In this document: positions 9,166 through 19,560 of the stretch, one piece after another
Layout: each line of letters starts with the position of its first letter
Numbering within the stretch: the first letter of the stretch is position 1
Source: Anomaloglossus baeobatrachus
Lineage: Eukaryota > Chordata > Amphibia > Anura > Aromobatidae
Length of the DNA: 64,000 nt
NCBI RefSeq assembly: GCF_048569485.1
Contig: NW_027442041.1
Location: 124,001-188,000, forward strand
Reading direction: 5' to 3'
The notes under the pieces: model-generated
The model's database searches: none
Seen by the model: only the letters and a program-made list of their open reading frames with translations
What the model was told of the DNA's origin: nothing
Program-made: the position numbers and the translations under genes

Positions 9166-10658
9166 AAAAATTTCCCTTCCTAGCCAGAAGGCCGGGATAG
9201 GGTAATATGCTCAAAAAGTATGAAAAGGCAAGGTACGGTGTGCTACAGAGCCCAAGGCTTGCCGGGGTCCCAAGCCAGCAAGCTCAGACTCACTCCAGGG
9301 TCGTCAGTCCTGGGGCACGTTGTACCATAGCCCCCCACCCTTACTCAGTCTAATAGCCTCGATCCTGGTAGGGCCATGTTTTCCACTAGATGAATATACT
9401 ATCCACCCAGAGTACTAGCAAGCGCAACCTTCCAGTGTGCATTGTATCATTGTACTAAGGTGGCCTGGAGCTTAAACCACCTCTTCGAACAACACTACAC
9501 TTGATCTTAGCCAAAAGGCCGAACAGATACTACACTTGATCTTAGCCAAAAGGCCGAGAAGCGATAACCAGAATTGGTTTGGGCCTCGAGTGGCACCCTG
9601 GCCTATGCCGGACACATCTTAGGGAGAGAGAGCGAGAGGGAGACAAACCCACGCCTACACAAGACATTTTGTCACCCAAGCCAACCCTTGAAAAGGCTGC
9701 TTTGCAGAGCAAAAACAAGAAGAATGGTGCGTTTTGCAGCCGCCGCCCACTGCAATGAATCTGAATAACTCCTCCTTTAGGGCGCAAGCAACTCCCCTCC
9801 CCCTTGCAGTCTTTCCAATTCACGATACAAAAAGACGGACAGGACAGGTTGCCTGACTTTCCGTCACTGCCACCCTTTGCCATCCTTACCCGTAGAAAGC
9901 CCTTTCATCATCCCCAAACCCTAATCTTTTCCCTTTCCTTCCCAGCCCCCAAACCCTGCCCTCTGTACCTTTCTCACCACCCGCTTCCCTTCTCCTGTCA
10001 TCCCCCTACCACCCGGGAAAAAAAGAGATTGCCCCCTCCTTCCACTAGCCCCCCCTCCCACCCAAAGAACAACTTCTTCTGCGCAGCTTGTTTTCTAGGC
10101 AGCAGCGCTATTGTGATGTCATCGGGGGGCATTGTGACAAGCCGCCAGTGTTCCGTCTCTTCATGTTGTGCACTGTTCAAACCGAAAATACATCAACAGG
10201 CAGGCTACAGAAAAGCTTACTAACAAAGGTTAGAGAGGGGCTTTCTCAGAGGGCTTTTTACAGTTTGTCTATTCCCAATTAGCCGGTTTAGTATACTTAA
10301 TGAAAGTACTAATTCTTTCATAGGCCGCCCATTCTTAGTATTTGACGTTCAGGTAACAACAGGTAACTTTATTTGGAGTGGAAGCAGAGAGATAACACCA
10401 GATGCCAATTGTAGATCCTCTCACACCTGTGGTCACTGCAGCATCTGACTCCACTTTGTCCAAAAGGGATCTATTCCATTCAATTACACATGATCTAGAT
10501 TAGACTGACAACAAGATACTGCACGGGACATAGCAGAGTTGGTGAAGTTGAGTGGTGATGAGTTTGCTATTTGGATGAATAAAGCAAGTAAAAAGTGTGT
10601 TAGATAAAAATTCATTTCAATTCGCTAATCGGGCTAATATGAATCAGGTGAATCGAGT

Positions 10659-10673
10659 TCTGCTTTTGGAAAC
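10659..10673 (-). terminator. U2 snRNA 3' box (representative copy)
   Basis: On the minus strand this reads GTTTCCAAAAGCAGA, a perfect fit to the vertebrate snRNA 3'-end formation signal GTTTN0-3AAARNNAGA. It starts 12 nt after the last U2 nucleotide. The same sequence lies at the same offset (27 to 13 bp below the plus-strand left edge of each U2 gene) in all 36 units, including those split by an insertion. It directs Integrator-dependent cleavage of the Pol II snRNA transcript. Confidence 0.9.
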
Positions 10674-10685
10674 TGGGTTAAGAAG

Positions 10686-10873
10686 GGGTGCACCGTTCCT
10701 GGAGGTACTGCAATACCAGGTCAATGCGTGGAGTGGACAGAGCAAGCTCTTTTTCCATCTCCCTGTTCTAAAAATCCATTTAATATATGGTCCCCAGATA
10801 GGGGACGTATCAGATATTAAACTGATAAGAACAGATACTACACTTGATCTTAGCCAAAAGGCCGAGAAGCGAT
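10686..10873 (-). ncRNA. RNU2: U2 spliceosomal snRNA, reference copy
   Basis: On the minus strand the 5' end is ATCGCTTCTCGGCCTTTTGG and the 3' end is GGAACGGTGCACCC, 188 nt long. Visible landmarks: the branch-site recognition sequence GTAGTA at nt 33-38; the stem IIa/b region (CTTATCAGTTTAATATCTG, then paired TCCCC..GGGGA); the Sm-type site region ATATATTAAATGGATTTTT near nt 90-110; and the 3' stem-loops III and IV (GACCTGGTATTGCAGTACC). U2 forms the U2 snRNP, base-pairs with the intron branch site and with U6, and helps build the catalytic core. It is transcribed by Pol II from a PSE-type promoter and ended by the 3' box at 10659-10673. I use this copy as the reference for all others. Confidence 0.98.
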
Positions 10874-10917
10874 AACCAGAATTGGTTTGGGCCTCGAGTG
10901 GCACCCTGGCCTATGCC

Positions 10918-10936
10918 GGACACATCTTAGGGAGAG
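10918..10936 (-). promoter_or_regulatory. Candidate proximal sequence element (PSE) of U2 promoter (representative)
   Basis: Vertebrate snRNA genes have no TATA box for Pol II and rely on a PSE about 45-65 bp upstream. Here that window on the minus strand reads CTCTCCCTAAGATGTGTCC, the only pyrimidine-start block in the right place. It repeats at the same distance from every U2 5' end. I assign it by position more than by sequence. A GA-rich tract on the plus strand (about 10928-10950) lies just beyond it. I do not see a canonical octamer (ATTTGCAT) distal element near -220, only a C-rich GC-box-like block near 11101-11111. Confidence 0.4.
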
Positions 10937-11238
10937 AGAGCGAGAGGGAGACAAACCCACGCCTACACAAGACATTTTGTCACCCAAGCCAACCCTTGAA
11001 AAGGCTGCTTTGCAGAGCAAAAACAAGAAGAATGGTGCGTTTTGCAGCCGCCGCCCACTGCAATGAATCTGAATAACTCCTCCTTTAGGGCGCAAGCAAC
11101 TCCCCTCCCCCTTGCAGTCTTTCCAATTCACGATACAAAAAGACGGACAGGACAGGTTGCCTGACTTTCCGTCACTGCCACCCTTTGCCATCCTTACCCG
11201 TAGAAAGCCCTTTCATCATCCCCAAACCCTAATCTTTT

Positions 11239-11264
11239 CCCTTTCCTTCCCAGCCCCCAAACCC
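11239..11264 (-). other. Potential G-quadruplex motif in spacer (representative)
   Basis: The minus strand carries four runs of three or more G separated by 2-7 nt, about 365-390 bp upstream of the U2 start. The surrounding 11190-11345 is strongly pyrimidine-rich on the plus strand. The motif recurs in every unit. Whether it folds is unknown. Confidence 0.45.
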
Positions 11265-11421
11265 TGCCCTCTGTACCTTTCTCACCACCCGCTTCCCTTC
11301 TCCTGTCATCCCCCTACCACCCGGGAAAAAAAGAGATTGCCCCCTCCTTCCACTAGCCCACCCTCCCACCCAAAGAACAACTTCTTCTGCGCAGCTTGTT
11401 TTCTAGGCAGCAGCGCTATTG

Positions 11422-11430
11422 TGATGTCAT
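11422..11430. promoter_or_regulatory. CRE/ATF-like motif in far upstream spacer (representative)
   Basis: TGATGTCAT lies about 550 bp upstream of the U2 start on the minus strand and matches the CREB/ATF site family in seven to eight positions. It is further out than a normal snRNA distal element, so a role in U2 transcription is only a guess. Confidence 0.25.
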
Positions 11431-11993
11431 CGGGGGGCATTGTGACAAGCCGCCAGTGTTCCGTCTCTTCATGTTGTGCACTGTTCAAACCGAAAATACA
11501 TCAACAGGCAGGCTACAGAAAAGCTTACTAACAAAGGTTAGAGAGGGGCTTTCTCAGAGGGCTTTTTACAGTTTGTCTATTCCCAATTAGCCGGTTTAGT
11601 ATACTTAATGAAAGTACTAATTCTTTCATAGGCCGCCCATTCTTAGTATTTGACGTTCAGGTAACAACAGGTAACTTTATTTGGAGTGGAAGCAGAGAGA
11701 TAACACCAGATGCCAATTGTAGATCCTCTCACACCTGTGGTCACTGCAGCATCTGACTCCACTTTGTCCAAAAGGGATCTATTCCATTCAATTACACATG
11801 ATCTAGATTAGACTGACAACAAGATACTGCACGGGACATAGCAGAGTTGGTGAAGTTGAGTGGTGATGAGTTTGCTATTTGGATGAATAAAGCAAGTAAA
11901 AAGTGTGTTAGATAAAAATTCATTTCAATTCGCTAATCGGGCTAATATGAATCAGGTGAATCGAGTTCTGCTTTTGGAAACTGGGTTAAGAAG

Positions 11994-12181
11994 GGGTGCA
12001 CCGTTCCTGGAGGTACTGCAATACCAGGTCAATGCGTGGAGTGGACAGAGCAAGCTCTTTTTCCATCTCCCTGTTCTAAAAATCCATTTAATATATGGTC
12101 CCCAGATAGGGGACGTATCAGATATTAAACTGATAAGAACAGATACTACACTTGATCTTAGCCAAAAGGCCGAGAAGCGAT
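11994..12181 (-). ncRNA. RNU2: U2 snRNA, intact copy
   Basis: Full 188 nt; no difference from the reference copy noticed. It lies 1308 bp from its left neighbour. Confidence 0.97.
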
Positions 12182-13301
12182 AACCAGAATTGGTTTGGGC
12201 CTCGAGTGGCACCCTGGCCTATGCCGGACACATCTTAGGGAGAGAGAGCGAGAGGGAGACAAACCCACGCCTACACAAGACATTTTGTCACCCAAGCCAA
12301 CCCTTGAAAAGGCTGCTTTGCAGAGCAAAAACAAGAAGAATGGTGCGTTTTGCAGCCGCCGCCCACTGCAATGAATCTGAATAACTCCTCCTTTAGGGCG
12401 CAAGCAACTCCCCTCCCCCTTGCAGTCTTTCCAATTCACGATACAAAAAGACGGACAGGACAGGTTGCCTGACTTTCCGTCACTGCCACCCTTTGCCATC
12501 CTTACCCGTAGAAAGCCCTTTCATCATCCCCAAACCCTAATCTTTTCCCTTTCCTTCCCAGCCCCCAAACCCTGCCCTCTGTACCTTTCTCACCACCCGC
12601 TTCCCTTCTCCTGTCATCCCCCTACCACCCGGGAAAAAAAGAGATTGCCCCCTCCTTCCACTAGCCCACCCTCCCACCCAAAGAACAACTTCTTCTGCGC
12701 AGCTTGTTTTCTAGGCAGCAGCGCTATTGTGATGTCATCGGGGGGCATTGTGACAAGCCGCCAGTGTTCCGTCTCTTCATGTTGTGCACTGTTCAAACCG
12801 AAAATACATCAACAGGCAGGCTACAGAAAAGCTTACTAACAAAGGTTAGAGAGGGGCTTTCTCAGAGGGCTTTTTACAGTTTGTCTATTCCCAATTAGCC
12901 GGTTTAGTATACTTAATGAAAGTACTAATTCTTTCATAGGCCGCCCATTCTTAGTATTTGACGTTCAGGTAACAACAGGTAACTTTATTTGGAGTGGAAG
13001 CAGAGAGATAACACCAGATGCCAATTGTAGATCCTCTCACACCTGTGGTCACTGCAGCATCTGACTCCACTTTGTCCAAAAGGGATCTATTCCATTCAAT
13101 TACACATGATCTAGATTAGACTGACAACAAGATACTGCACGGGACATAGCAGAGTTGGTGAAGTTGAGTGGTGATGAGTTTGCTATTTGGATGAATAAAG
13201 CAAGTAAAAAGTGTGTTAGATAAAAATTCATTTCAATTCGCTAATCGGGCTAATATGAATCAGGTGAATCGAGTTCTGCTTTTGGAAACTGGGTTAAGAA
13301 G

Positions 13302-14328
13302 GGGTGCACCGTTCCTGGAGGTACTGCAATACCAGGTCAATGCGTGGAGTGGACAGAGCAAGCTCTTTTTCCATCTCCCTGTTCTAAAAATCCATTTAAT
13401 ATATGGTCCCCAGATAGGGGACGTATCAGATATTAAACTGATAAGAACAGATTTTTGATTTAATGAAGCTTTCCAAAGCACCACAAAAAATGCATGACCG
13501 AAGTCACACCAAAAACAGTGCAAAGGCTAGGATTCGTGTGGACCCCACCGTGAGGAGAGGGTCCCCAAAAATCAACCCCGTCCCTCCGAGCCAGAAGGCC
13601 ACAGCAAGGGTCAGGGATCTTCGGTGCTCCCCCAAGCCGAAGCCTGGTTGAGCCTTGTCGTTGCTCCCAGCGTCCACCCAGGCATCTTACCCAAGTGGAG
13701 TAGAGAGCTACTAGTTGTTGGTTTCGCAGCCGAAACTGCCCGGACCGTCAACCGGTGTTGGTTTCTCAGCCCAAGGCTAACCGGACCTCCAACCGGGTGT
13801 TGGTTTCTCAGCCGAAGCTGACCCAGACCTCCAACCGGGTGTTGGTTTCTCAGCCGAAGCTGACCCGGACCTCCAACCGGGTGTTAGTTTCTCAGCCCAA
13901 AGCTGACCAGACCTCCGACCGGGATTATAAAAATTTCCCTTCCTAGCCAGAAGGCCGGGATAGGGTAATATGCTCAAAAAGTATGAAAAGGCAAGGTACG
14001 GTGTGCTACAGAGCCCAAGGCTTGCCGGGGTCCCAAGCCAGCAAGCTCAGACTCACTCCAGGGTCGTCAGTCCTGGGGCACGTTGTACCATAGCCCCCCA
14101 CCCTTACTCAGTCTAATAGCCTCGATCCTGGTAGGGCCATGTTTTCCACTAGATGAATATACTATCCACCCAGAGTACTAGCAAGCGCAACCTTCCAGTG
14201 TGCATTGTATCATTGTACTAAGGTGGCCTGGAGCTTAAACCACCTCTTCGAACAACACTACACTTGATCTTAGCCAAAAGGCCGAACAGATACTACACTT
14301 GATCTTAGCCAAAAGGCCGAGAAGCGAT
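13302..14328 (-). pseudogene. RNU2: U2 snRNA gene split by NA1 (locus B)
   Basis: The 3' part (nt 188-38) is at 13302-13452 and the 5' part (nt 45-1) at 14284-14328. A second U2 segment (nt 37-11) at 14257-14283 is fused to the element. This is the same unusual junction as locus A. The two loci also share a rare spacer base (C at 10052 and 14815, where other units have A), so A and B are copies of one insertion event. Confidence 0.95.
13453..14256 (-). mobile_element. U2-NA1 non-autonomous retroelement, copy B (uninterrupted)
   Basis: 804 bp, in the same direction as U2. It ends in ATCAAAAA against U2 nt 38. The 42-bp minisatellite is at about 13714-13930. No ORF looks coding. It shows the empty hAT site TTAATGAA (13460-13467). 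Its 5' end is joined to 27 nt of U2 (nt 11-37), suggesting that its RNA template began within or upstream of U2. I do not recognise the body. It could be a SINE-like element with a U2-derived head or a heavily deleted relative of a U2-specific LINE. Confidence 0.88.
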
Positions 14329-15448
14329 AACCAGAATTGGTTTGGGCCTCGAGTGGCACCCTGGCCTATGCCGGACACATCTTAGGGAGAGAGAGCGAGA
14401 GGGAGACAAACCCACGCCTACACAAGACATTTTGTCACCCAAGCCAACCCTTGAAAAGGCTGCTTTGCAGAGCAAAAACAAGAAGAATGGTGCGTTTTGC
14501 AGCCGCCGCCCACTGCAATGAATCTGAATAACTCCTCCTTTAGGGCGCAAGCAACTCCCCTCCCCCTTGCAGTCTTTCCAATTCACGATACAAAAAGACG
14601 GACAGGACAGGTTGCCTGACTTTCCGTCACTGCCACCCTTTGCCATCCTTACCCGTAGAAAGCCCTTTCATCATCCCCAAACCCTAATCTTTTCCCTTTC
14701 CTTCCCAGCCCCCAAACCCTGCCCTCTGTACCTTTCTCACCACCCGCTTCCCTTCTCCTGTCATCCCCCTACCACCCGGGAAAAAAAGAGATTGCCCCCT
14801 CCTTCCACTAGCCCCCCCTCCCACCCAAAGAACAACTTCTTCTGCGCAGCTTGTTTTCTAGGCAGCAGCGCTATTGTGATGTCATCGGGGGGCATTGTGA
14901 CAAGCCGCCAGTGTTCCGTCTCTTCATGTTGTGCACTGTTCAAACCGAAAATACATCAACAGGCAGGCTACAGAAAAGCTTACTAACAAAGGTTAGAGAG
15001 GGGCTTTCTCAGAGGGCTTTTTACAGTTTGTCTATTCCCAATTAGCCGGTTTAGTATACTTAATGAAAGTACTAATTCTTTCATAGGCCGCCCATTCTTA
15101 GTATTTGACGTTCAGGTAACAACAGGTAACTTTATTTGGAGTGGAAGCAGAGAGATAACACCAGATGCCAATTGTAGATCCTCTCACACCTGTGGTCACT
15201 GCAGCATCTGACTCCACTTTGTCCAAAAGGGATCTATTCCATTCAATTACACATGATCTAGATTAGACTGACAACAAGATACTGCACGGGACATAGCAGA
15301 GTTGGTGAAGTTGAGTGGTGATGAGTTTGCTATTTGGATGAATAAAGCAAGTAAAAAGTGTGTTAGATAAAAATTCATTTCAATTCGCTAATCGGGCTAA
15401 TATGAATCAGGTGAATCGAGTTCTGCTTTTGGAAACTGGGTTAAGAAG

Positions 15449-15636
15449 GGGTGCACCGTTCCTGGAGGTACTGCAATACCAGGTCAATGCGTGGAGTGGA
15501 CAGAGCAAGCTCTTTTTCCATCTCCCTGTTCTAAAAATCCATTTAATATATGGTCCCCAGATAGGGGACGTATCAGATATTAAACTGATAAGAACAGATA
15601 CTACACTTGATCTTAGCCAAAAGGCCGAGAAGCGAT
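15449..15636 (-). ncRNA. RNU2: U2 snRNA, intact copy
   Basis: Full 188 nt, no difference noticed. It is the first intact gene after NA1 locus B. Confidence 0.97.
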
Positions 15637-16756
15637 AACCAGAATTGGTTTGGGCCTCGAGTGGCACCCTGGCCTATGCCGGACACATCTTAGGGAGAGA
15701 GAGCGAGAGGGAGACAAACCCACGCCTACACAAGACATTTTGTCACCCAAGCCAACCCTTGAAAAGGCTGCTTTGCAGAGCAAAAACAAGAAGAATGGTG
15801 CGTTTTGCAGCCGCCGCCCACTGCAATGAATCTGAATAACTCCTCCTTTAGGGCGCAAGCAACTCCCCTCCCCCTTGCAGTCTTTCCAATTCACGATACA
15901 AAAAGACGGACAGGACAGGTTGCCTGACTTTCCGTCACTGCCACCCTTTGCCATCCTTACCCGTAGAAAGCCCTTTCATCATCCCCAAACCCTAATCTTT
16001 TCCCTTTCCTTCCCAGCCCCCAAACCCTGCCCTCTGTACCTTTCTCACCACCCGCTTCCCTTCTCCTGTCATCCCCCTACCACCCGGGAAAAAAAGAGAT
16101 TGCCCCCTCCTTCCACTAGCCCACCCTCCCACCCAAAGAACAACTTCTTCTGCGCAGCTTGTTTTCTAGGCAGCAGCGCTATTGTGATGTCATCGGGGGG
16201 CATTGTGACAAGCCGCCAGTGTTCCGTCTCTTCATGTTGTGCACTGTTCAAACCGAAAATACATCAACAGGCAGGCTACAGAAAAGCTTACTAACAAAGG
16301 TTAGAGAGGGGCTTTCTCAGAGGGCTTTTTACAGTTTGTCTATTCCCAATTAGCCGGTTTAGTATACTTAATGAAAGTACTAATTCTTTCATAGGCCGCC
16401 CATTCTTAGTATTTGACGTTCAGGTAACAACAGGTAACTTTATTTGGAGTGGAAGCAGAGAGATAACACCAGATGCCAATTGTAGATCCTCTCACACCTG
16501 TGGTCACTGCAGCATCTGACTCCACTTTGTCCAAAAGGGATCTATTCCATTCAATTACACATGATCTAGATTAGACTGACAACAAGATACTGCACGGGAC
16601 ATAGCAGAGTTGGTGAAGTTGAGTGGTGATGAGTTTGCTATTTGGATGAATAAAGCAAGTAAAAAGTGTGTTAGATAAAAATTCATTTCAATTCGCTAAT
16701 CGGGCTAATATGAATCAGGTGAATCGAGTTCTGCTTTTGGAAACTGGGTTAAGAAG

Positions 16757-16944
16757 GGGTGCACCGTTCCTGGAGGTACTGCAATACCAGGTCAATGCGT
16801 GGAGTGGACAGAGCAAGCTCTTTTTCCATCTCCCTGTTCTAAAAATCCATTTAATATATGGTCCCCAGATAGGGGACGTATCAGATATTAAACTGATAAG
16901 AACAGATACTACACTTGATCTTAGCCAAAAGGCCGAGAAGCGAT
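16757..16944 (-). ncRNA. RNU2: U2 snRNA, intact copy
   Basis: Full 188 nt, no difference noticed; regular 1308-bp spacing on both sides. Confidence 0.97.
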
Positions 16945-18064
16945 AACCAGAATTGGTTTGGGCCTCGAGTGGCACCCTGGCCTATGCCGGACACATCTTA
17001 GGGAGAGAGAGCGAGAGGGAGACAAACCCACGCCTACACAAGACATTTTGTCACCCAAGCCAACCCTTGAAAAGGCTGCTTTGCAGAGCAAAAACAAGAA
17101 GAATGGTGCGTTTTGCAGCCGCCGCCCACTGCAATGAATCTGAATAACTCCTCCTTTAGGGCGCAAGCAACTCCCCTCCCCCTTGCAGTCTTTCCAATTC
17201 ACGATACAAAAAGACGGACAGGACAGGTTGCCTGACTTTCCGTCACTGCCACCCTTTGCCATCCTTACCCGTAGAAAGCCCTTTCATCATCCCCAAACCC
17301 TAATCTTTTCCCTTTCCTTCCCAGCCCCCAAACCCTGCCCTCTGTACCTTTCTCACCACCCGCTTCCCTTCTCCTGTCATCCCCCTACCACCCGGGAAAA
17401 AAAGAGATTGCCCCCTCCTTCCACTAGCCCACCCTCCCACCCAAAGAACAACTTCTTCTGCGCAGCTTGTTTTCTAGGCAGCAGCGCTATTGTGATGTCA
17501 TCGGGGGGCATTGTGACAAGCCGCCAGTGTTCCGTCTCTTCATGTTGTGCACTGTTCAAACCGAAAATACATCAACAGGCAGGCTACAGAAAAGCTTACT
17601 AACAAAGGTTAGAGAGGGGCTTTCTCAGAGGGCTTTTTACAGTTTGTCTATTCCCAATTAGCCGGTTTAGTATACTTAATGAAAGTACTAATTCTTTCAT
17701 AGGCCGCCCATTCTTAGTATTTGACGTTCAGGTAACAACAGGTAACTTTATTTGGAGTGGAAGCAGAGAGATAACACCAGATGCCAATTGTAGATCCTCT
17801 CACACCTGTGGTCACTGCAGCATCTGACTCCACTTTGTCCAAAAGGGATCTATTCCATTCAATTACACATGATCTAGATTAGACTGACAACAAGATACTG
17901 CACGGGACATAGCAGAGTTGGTGAAGTTGAGTGGTGATGAGTTTGCTATTTGGATGAATAAAGCAAGTAAAAAGTGTGTTAGATAAAAATTCATTTCAAT
18001 TCGCTAATCGGGCTAATATGAATCAGGTGAATCGAGTTCTGCTTTTGGAAACTGGGTTAAGAAG

Positions 18065-18252
18065 GGGTGCACCGTTCCTGGAGGTACTGCAATACCAGGT
18101 CAATGCGTGGAGTGGACAGAGCAAGCTCTTTTTCCATCTCCCTGTTCTAAAAATCCATTTAATATATGGTCCCCAGATAGGGGACGTATCAGATATTAAA
18201 CTGATAAGAACAGATACTACACTTGATCTTAGCCAAAAGGCCGAGAAGCGAT
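18065..18252 (-). ncRNA. RNU2: U2 snRNA, intact copy
   Basis: Full 188 nt, no difference noticed. Confidence 0.97.
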
Positions 18253-19372
18253 AACCAGAATTGGTTTGGGCCTCGAGTGGCACCCTGGCCTATGCCGGAC
18301 ACATCTTAGGGAGAGAGAGCGAGAGGGAGACAAACCCACGCCTACACAAGACATTTTGTCACCCAAGCCAACCCTTGAAAAGGCTGCTTTGCAGAGCAAA
18401 AACAAGAAGAATGGTGCGTTTTGCAGCCGCCGCCCACTGCAATGAATCTGAATAACTCCTCCTTTAGGGCGCAAGCAACTCCCCTCCCCCTTGCAGTCTT
18501 TCCAATTCACGATACAAAAAGACGGACAGGACAGGTTGCCTGACTTTCCGTCACTGCCACCCTTTGCCATCCTTACCCGTAGAAAGCCCTTTCATCATCC
18601 CCAAACCCTAATCTTTTCCCTTTCCTTCCCAGCCCCCAAACCCTGCCCTCTGTACCTTTCTCACCACCCGCTTCCCTTCTCCTGTCATCCCCCTACCACC
18701 CGGGAAAAAAAGAGATTGCCCCCTCCTTCCACTAGCCCACCCTCCCACCCAAAGAACAACTTCTTCTGCGCAGCTTGTTTTCTAGGCAGCAGCGCTATTG
18801 TGATGTCATCGGGGGGCATTGTGACAAGCCGCCAGTGTTCCGTCTCTTCATGTTGTGCACTGTTCAAACCGAAAATACATCAACAGGCAGGCTACAGAAA
18901 AGCTTACTAACAAAGGTTAGAGAGGGGCTTTCTCAGAGGGCTTTTTACAGTTTGTCTATTCCCAATTAGCCGGTTTAGTATACTTAATGAAAGTACTAAT
19001 TCTTTCATAGGCCGCCCATTCTTAGTATTTGACGTTCAGGTAACAACAGGTAACTTTATTTGGAGTGGAAGCAGAGAGATAACACCAGATGCCAATTGTA
19101 GATCCTCTCACACCTGTGGTCACTGCAGCATCTGACTCCACTTTGTCCAAAAGGGATCTATTCCATTCAATTACACATGATCTAGATTAGACTGACAACA
19201 AGATACTGCACGGGACATAGCAGAGTTGGTGAAGTTGAGTGGTGATGAGTTTGCTATTTGGATGAATAAAGCAAGTAAAAAGTGTGTTAGATAAAAATTC
19301 ATTTCAATTCGCTAATCGGGCTAATATGAATCAGGTGAATCGAGTTCTGCTTTTGGAAACTGGGTTAAGAAG

Positions 19373-19560
19373 GGGTGCACCGTTCCTGGAGGTACTGCAA
19401 TACCAGGTCAATGCGTGGAGTGGACAGAGCAAGCTCTTTTTCCATCTCCCTGTTCTAAAAATCCATTTAATATATGGTCCCCAGATAGGGGACGTATCAG
19501 ATATTAAACTGATAAGAACAGATACTACACTTGATCTTAGCCAAAAGGCCGAGAAGCGAT
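19373..19560 (-). ncRNA. RNU2: U2 snRNA, intact copy
   Basis: Full 188 nt, no difference noticed. Confidence 0.97.

Larger units (their letters stand above)
447..9493 (-). mobile_element. U2-NA1 non-autonomous retroelement, copy A (split by hAT)
   Basis: The NA1 sequence lies at 447-461 and 8697-9493. The rest, 462-8696, is the hAT transposon. Removing the hAT and one target duplication leaves the same 804-bp element seen at 13453-14256, with no difference noticed. Read on the minus strand, the element starts GTTGTTCGAAGAGG and ends ATTAAATCAAAAA. It has no convincing ORF. A 42-bp tandem repeat (about five copies) lies at 8951-9165. Its insertion point, orientation with U2 and short A-tail indicate target-primed reverse transcription by a U2-specific LINE. 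Confidence 0.85.
296..9565 (-). pseudogene. RNU2: U2 snRNA gene split by NA1 plus nested hAT (locus A)
   Basis: The U2 3' part (nt 188-38) is at 296-446 and the 5' part (nt 45-1) at 9521-9565. The two halves are separated by the NA1 element, itself split by a hAT transposon. The 5' side also carries a second partial U2 segment, nt 37-11, at 9494-9520, directly joined to NA1. U2 nt 38-45 is therefore present on both sides as a duplication. Both halves are otherwise sequence-perfect. No functional U2 RNA can come from this locus. Confidence 0.93.

Noticed and set aside
447-9493. A single 9-kb composite element in U2
   Set aside because: The perfect TTAATGAA duplication and the hAT-free twin at 13453-14256 show that two separate elements are nested.
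10597-10875. 92-codon plus-strand ORF recurring in every unit
   Set aside because: It is antisense to the U2 gene itself; the U2 RNA constraint explains its conservation. It only changes length where an element is inserted.
10850-11191. 113-codon minus-strand ORF recurring in every unit
   Set aside because: It overlaps the U2 promoter and the U2 5' end, so it is a chance frame.
11112-11531. 139-codon plus-strand ORF recurring in every unit
   Set aside because: It lies in the pyrimidine-rich U2 spacer and is low-complexity (Pro/Ser/Phe). It is repeated only because the units are near-identical. No domain and no sign of coding selection.
11608-11629. Short inverted repeat ATGAAAG/CTTTCAT in the spacer
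   Set aside because: A seven-base stem with an AT-rich loop is expected by chance at this length, and it has no positional link to U2 signals.
13755-13977. Repeat-peptide ORFs (LVSQPK..TSNR type) in NA1
   Set aside because: They are translations of the 42-bp minisatellite; both strands stay open because 42 is divisible by three.
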